A DNA stretch of 16,555 bases, taken from contig JAHZFY010000013.1 in NCBI GenBank assembly GCA_019421105.1, positions 1-16,555 of the forward strand, given 5' to 3'. A program made the translations under genes and the position numbers. Numbering within the stretch: position 1 is the stretch's first letter; each line of letters begins with the position of its first letter. Below the pieces are notes generated by a model. The model ran no database searches and had not been told where the DNA came from. It was given only the letters and a program-made list of their open reading frames with translations. Positions 13,626 through 16,555 of the stretch are shown piece by piece. Source of the stretch: a bacterium. GTDB taxonomy: Bacteria; Bacillota_I; Bacilli_A; RFN20; CAG-826.

Positions 13626-14156
13626 ATGTCCTTTCTACATCATTGGGTACAAATAAAAAGCTATAAACACGATGGCGTTTTTCATCGTTTTTGGGATAGG
13701 GGTTTAGTTGTATTAGACAATGAAGATTTTATTGTTGTAGCCTCTAAGTGCTCTAAGGTAATTGAAACAAATGGTAGAAAATGGTTCACTAAAGAACCTG
13801 CGGTTACTGTTTTTTCAAAAAAACAATGGTATAACGTCATATGCATGTTAAAAGAAAATGGGATTGCGTATTATTGCAATATCGCATCTCCTTGCATCGT
13901 TGAAAAAAATACAATCAAATATATCGACTATGATTTAGATATCAAATTAACCGAAAAAGGTAATATTAAAATCTTAGATGAAAAAGAGTATCAAAATCAT
14001 CGTTGCACATATGAATATTCAAGCGAGTTAGATGAAGTTTTAAAACTTGAATTGCTCGATGTGAAAAACGCTATGGAAAATCGAGTTTTTCCATTTGATG
14101 ATGCAAAAATCAAAGAACTATATCAAGAATATTTAAAAGTTTTGAAGGCAAAATAA
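13626..14156 (+). CDS. DUF402 nucleoside tri-/diphosphate phosphatase (Ntdp, YgaC-like)
   Basis: This 176-residue cytoplasmic protein is close in length and motif order to Bacillus YgaC and its staphylococcal relatives, which hydrolyse nucleoside tri- and diphosphates using divalent metal. Recognisable features are QIKSYKHDGVFHRFW (9-23), EPAVTVF (57-63), YNVICMLKENGIAYYCNIAS (69-88) and KYIDYDLDIK (98-107) with the acidic residues that bind metal in the family, then DEKEY (118-122). GAGGA (13616-13620) lies five bases before the ATG, and the gene follows the DUF3137-like gene by one base. tsaE begins two bases after its stop. What it does for the cell is not settled; nucleotide-pool control is inference from the family. 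Confidence 0.92.
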   Translation: MSFLHHWVQIKSYKHDGVFHRFWDRGLVVLDNEDFIVVASKCSKVIETNGRKWFTKEPAVTVFSKKQWYNVICMLKENGIAYYCNIASPCIVEKNTIKYIDYDLDIKLTEKGNIKILDEKEYQNHRCTYEYSSELDEVLKLELLDVKNAMENRVFPFDDAKIKELYQEYLKVLKAK

Positions 14157-14158
14157 AT

Positions 14159-14617
14159 ATGAAGATTAATATAATTACAAATTCAGCTGAAAAAACAATG
14201 CAATTAGGTGAATTAATTGCTCGTCATGCCTATCCAAATTTAGTCATTACTTTATCTGGAGATTTAGGTGCTGGCAAAACCACTTTGGTGAAAGGTATTG
14301 CTAAAGGTTTAAAAATCAATGAAAAAGTTACCTCACCAACATTTAACATTTTAAAGTGTTATTTTAATAAACCGTTGCCTTTATATCATATAGATGCATA
14401 TCGTTTAAACGAAGGAAATAAAGACATCGGATTGGAAGAATTTATCGATGGCGATGGGGTATGTGTTATCGAATGGCCAATGTATATTAAAGAAATGATT
14501 CCTGAGGAAGTGTTAAACATCGACATCAAGCATCTAAAAGAAGACGAAAGAAATATCACAATTACCAGTGATTTAAAAAAACTCAATGATCTTTTTAATA
14601 GATTGGAGGAATTTTAA
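14159..14617 (+). CDS. tsaE: tRNA t6A modification ATPase TsaE
   Basis: This is a 152-residue P-loop ATPase of the TsaBDE complex. Together with TsaC/Sua5 that complex makes N6-threonylcarbamoyladenosine at position 37 of ANN-reading tRNAs. Motifs are Walker A GDLGAGKT (34-41), switch region TSPTFNI (58-64), the family HIDAYRL (77-83) and the C-terminal IEW (104-106). Length is normal. GAAGG lies about ten bases before the start. Its stop codon directly abuts the ATG of tsaB, implying coupled translation of two proteins that form one complex. Confidence 0.96.
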   Translation: MKINIITNSAEKTMQLGELIARHAYPNLVITLSGDLGAGKTTLVKGIAKGLKINEKVTSPTFNILKCYFNKPLPLYHIDAYRLNEGNKDIGLEEFIDGDGVCVIEWPMYIKEMIPEEVLNIDIKHLKEDERNITITSDLKKLNDLFNRLEEF

Positions 14618-15202
14618 ATGGTTAGTTTGATTTTAGATTCTTCAAATAAAGACTTATTAGTGGCTTTAGCAAAAGATGATCAAATCATCGACGAGATCAG
14701 ATATGAATGTTGGCAAAGACAATCTGAGTTGATGGTAAAAGAAATCGAAAACATTTTATTAAAAAATAAAGTTGATAAAAATGATATAAAGGAAGTTTTA
14801 ATTGGCATTGGTCCTGGTTCTTTTACTGGAGTAAGAATTGCTTTAGCAATTGCAAAGACAATGTCATTAGCGTTAAATATTCCAATTTATCCAATCTCTT
14901 CTTTACACATGATGAAAGATGATGATAAACCTTCCATATGTTTGATTAATGCAAGAAGTAAAAGATCTTACATCGGTGTATTTAAAAATGATGAGGTAAT
15001 TTTAAAAGATCAAATTTTAACAAACGATGAGGTATTAAAGTTCATCGATAATCATAAAGATTACTCTTTGATGGGGGATATTGATTATTTAGGTTTGACT
15101 GGTAAAAAACCAAACACAGCATTGCAAATGCTAAATTTAAAAAGAAAATATGGACCTTTAAATGAAACCTTAGGTCTTAAACCAGTCTATTTAAAAGATT
15201 AA
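14618..15202 (+). CDS. tsaB: tRNA t6A modification protein TsaB
   Basis: This 194-residue ASKHA-fold protein is the partner of TsaD, without catalytic metal residues. It shows the N-terminal phosphate-1-like LILDSSN (4-10), the conserved GIGPGSFTGVRIALAIAKTM (63-82) and ISSLHMM (93-99). It then has a shortened C-terminal half (family proteins usually have about 220-235 residues), ending in the typical L-K-P-x-Y-L-x-x pattern. The ribosome binding site TTGGAGGA (14603-14610) is inside the end of tsaE, and the two frames abut with no spacer. Confidence 0.95.
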   Translation: MVSLILDSSNKDLLVALAKDDQIIDEIRYECWQRQSELMVKEIENILLKNKVDKNDIKEVLIGIGPGSFTGVRIALAIAKTMSLALNIPIYPISSLHMMKDDDKPSICLINARSKRSYIGVFKNDEVILKDQILTNDEVLKFIDNHKDYSLMGDIDYLGLTGKKPNTALQMLNLKRKYGPLNETLGLKPVYLKD

Positions 15203-15206
15203 GCAT

Positions 15207-15656
15207 ATGTTAGAAGAATTAAGTGTATCTTTACTAAAAATTGAAGAAATAGATGATGTTGTTGCATTAGAACAAAAACATTTTATAAACCCTTGGGACT
15301 ATGATGCTTATTTAAATGAGTTCAACAATAATCCTTGTTCTTACATTTATGTTTTAAAGTTAAAAGAACGCATAATTGGATACATCGATTATTGGATAAC
15401 CTTTGATTCGGCGACAATTGCTAAAATATGCATTGATAAAGAGTTTCAAGGTAGAGGCTTTTCAACTTATTTAATGGATAAGATGATTAAAAATGTCCGA
15501 AGAGAAAATGTTAAATTTGTAACTTTAGAAGTTAGAAAATCTAATGTATCCGCGATTGGACTATATGAAAAATATGGGTTTTATGTGGAGACTATTAAAA
15601 AGCAATATTATCAAGATTTAGAAGATGCGTTATACATGATTTGGGAGGTTAAATAA
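15207..15656 (+). CDS. rimI: GNAT acetyltransferase, RimI-like
   Basis: The protein has 149 residues. The GNAT acetyl-CoA-binding motif is ICIDKEFQGRGFSTYLM (74-90, with Q/R-x-x-G-x-G type QGRGFS), followed by LEVRKSNVSAIGLYEKYGF (107-125), the classic RimI C-terminal motif. RimI acetylates the N-terminal alanine of ribosomal protein S18 in E. coli; substrates in low-GC Gram-positives are less certain. It starts four bases after tsaB with only a weak purine run (AAAAG), so translation probably depends on coupling. The tsaE-tsaB-rimI-tsaD order equals ydiB-ydiC-ydiD-ydiE of Bacillus subtilis. Confidence 0.93.
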   Translation: MLEELSVSLLKIEEIDDVVALEQKHFINPWDYDAYLNEFNNNPCSYIYVLKLKERIIGYIDYWITFDSATIAKICIDKEFQGRGFSTYLMDKMIKNVRRENVKFVTLEVRKSNVSAIGLYEKYGFYVETIKKQYYQDLEDALYMIWEVK

Positions 15657-15657
15657 A

Positions 15658-16555
15658 ATGAAGACAATTTTAGCTATTGAATCTAGTTGTGATGAGACAG
15701 CATGTGCGATTATTCAAGATGAAAAATTATTATCTAATATTGTTTCTACTCAAATTGATGTCCATGCTAAATATGGCGGTGTCATGCCAGAAATCGCATC
15801 GAGATTGCATGCAGAAAATATATCTATTGTCATAAAAGAGGCCTTAGAAAAAGCAAATGTAAAATTAGAGGATATCGATGGTTTTGCCGTTACTAGAGGA
15901 CCTGGTTTAATCGGAGCCCTTCATGTAGGTATGCAAGCCGCTAAAACGTTAGCTTTACTATATAATAAACCATTGATTCCAGTTCATCATTTAGCTGGTC
16001 ATATATACGCTAATGGATTTGTAGGAGAATTAAAATTTCCTTTGCTTGCCGTCGTTGTAAGTGGTGGTAACACTGAATTAGTTTTAATGAAAGAAGATTT
16101 AAATTTTGAAATAATTGGAAGAACTAAAGATGATGCGGTTGGTGAATGCTTTGATAAAGTCGCAAGAGTGTTAGGACTACCATATCCTGGTGGAATTCCA
16201 ATCGATAAAAATTCTAAATTAGGTAATCACACTTATAAATTACCTATGCCACTTCATGATGATTCTTTAGATTTTTCATATTCAGGTTTAAAAACAAATG
16301 TCATCAATCTTGTTCATAAACTAGAACAAAATCATGAAGAAGTTAATATCAATGATATGTGTAAGTCATTTCAAGATACTGCGATTGGAATGATTATTGA
16401 TAAAACAAAAAAAGCCATGCAAAGATATAAAGTTAAACAAGTTGTCTTAGCTGGTGGTGTCTCCGCTAATTCGTATTTAAGAGAGACGATGCAAGAATTA
16501 GCGAAAAAAATGAAAGTAGATATTATCATTCCACCGATGTGGTGTTGTACTGATA
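15658..16555 (+). CDS. tsaD: tRNA N6-threonylcarbamoyltransferase TsaD, 3'-truncated by window
   Basis: This is the catalytic subunit that transfers the threonylcarbamoyl group to A37 of tRNA. The reading frame stays open to the last base, giving 299 of about 335-345 residues. Visible features are AIESSCDETACAI (6-18), RGPGLIGALHVG (80-91), the metal-binding HHLAGH motif with His111 and His115, VVSGGNTEL (133-141), the segment DDAVGECFDKVARVLGLPYP (158-177), FSYSGLK (206-212) and LAGGVSAN (264-271). The missing part would include the late aspartate that completes the metal site. GGGAGG (15643-15648) is inside the end of rimI, and the ATG starts one base after the rimI stop. Confidence 0.97.
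   Translation, partial: MKTILAIESSCDETACAIIQDEKLLSNIVSTQIDVHAKYGGVMPEIASRLHAENISIVIKEALEKANVKLEDIDGFAVTRGPGLIGALHVGMQAAKTLALLYNKPLIPVHHLAGHIYANGFVGELKFPLLAVVVSGGNTELVLMKEDLNFEIIGRTKDDAVGECFDKVARVLGLPYPGGIPIDKNSKLGNHTYKLPMPLHDDSLDFSYSGLKTNVINLVHKLEQNHEEVNINDMCKSFQDTAIGMIIDKTKKAMQRYKVKQVVLAGGVSANSYLRETMQELAKKMKVDIIIPPMWCCTD

Noticed and set aside
1..16555. Search for tRNA genes, rRNA, CRISPR arrays, IS elements, integrases and attachment sites
   Set aside because: No cloverleaf, regular spaced repeat, transposase or recombinase signature was recognised, and intergenic spaces are all under about 150 bp.

Overview
The window comes from an AT-rich Gram-positive-type bacterium. Most genes have strong AGGAGG-like ribosome binding sites. 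There is a lipobox lipoprotein, a Bacillus-like tsaE-tsaB-rimI-tsaD order, an Ntdp (YgaC)-type DUF402 protein and a TPP-riboswitch-controlled ThiT-like thiamine transporter. TGG is the tryptophan codon, and TGA serves as a stop in an ATGA overlap near 9509, so the standard bacterial code applies rather than the Mycoplasma code. BspA-type leucine-rich repeats and oligopeptide import suggest a host-associated Bacilli/Mollicutes-related lineage (for example gut RF39-like). That assignment is inference only.

Positions 1-5571 (+) hold the end of an oligopeptide (Opp) ABC transporter operon: the C-terminus of OppC, then OppD and OppF. A membrane-anchored LRR protein and a lipoprotein follow with almost no spacing. 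A bidirectional terminator (5574-5602) closes the operon. OppD carries an insertion of about 90 residues, and both ATPases lack the C-terminal cysteines usual in the family.

Positions 5601-10594 are a small surface-polysaccharide island: a Wzx-type flippase (-), one GT4-like glycosyltransferase (+), and a two-gene glycosyltransferase operon (-). The genes point in alternating directions. Two glycosyltransferase genes overlap tail to tail by 21 bp. The three transcription starts appear to produce leaderless mRNAs.

Positions 10656-12490 (+) hold ung (also apparently leaderless), then a TPP riboswitch with a visible ribosome-binding-site switch controlling a ThiT-like protein with an extra N-terminal membrane domain, and a terminator.

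Positions 12527-16555 (+) form a housekeeping operon: a two-TM DUF3137-like protein, a DUF402 nucleoside phosphatase, and tsaE-tsaB-rimI-tsaD for tRNA t6A modification. tsaD runs off the window end. No tRNA, rRNA, CRISPR array, IS element or gene-free stretch over 300 bp was seen.
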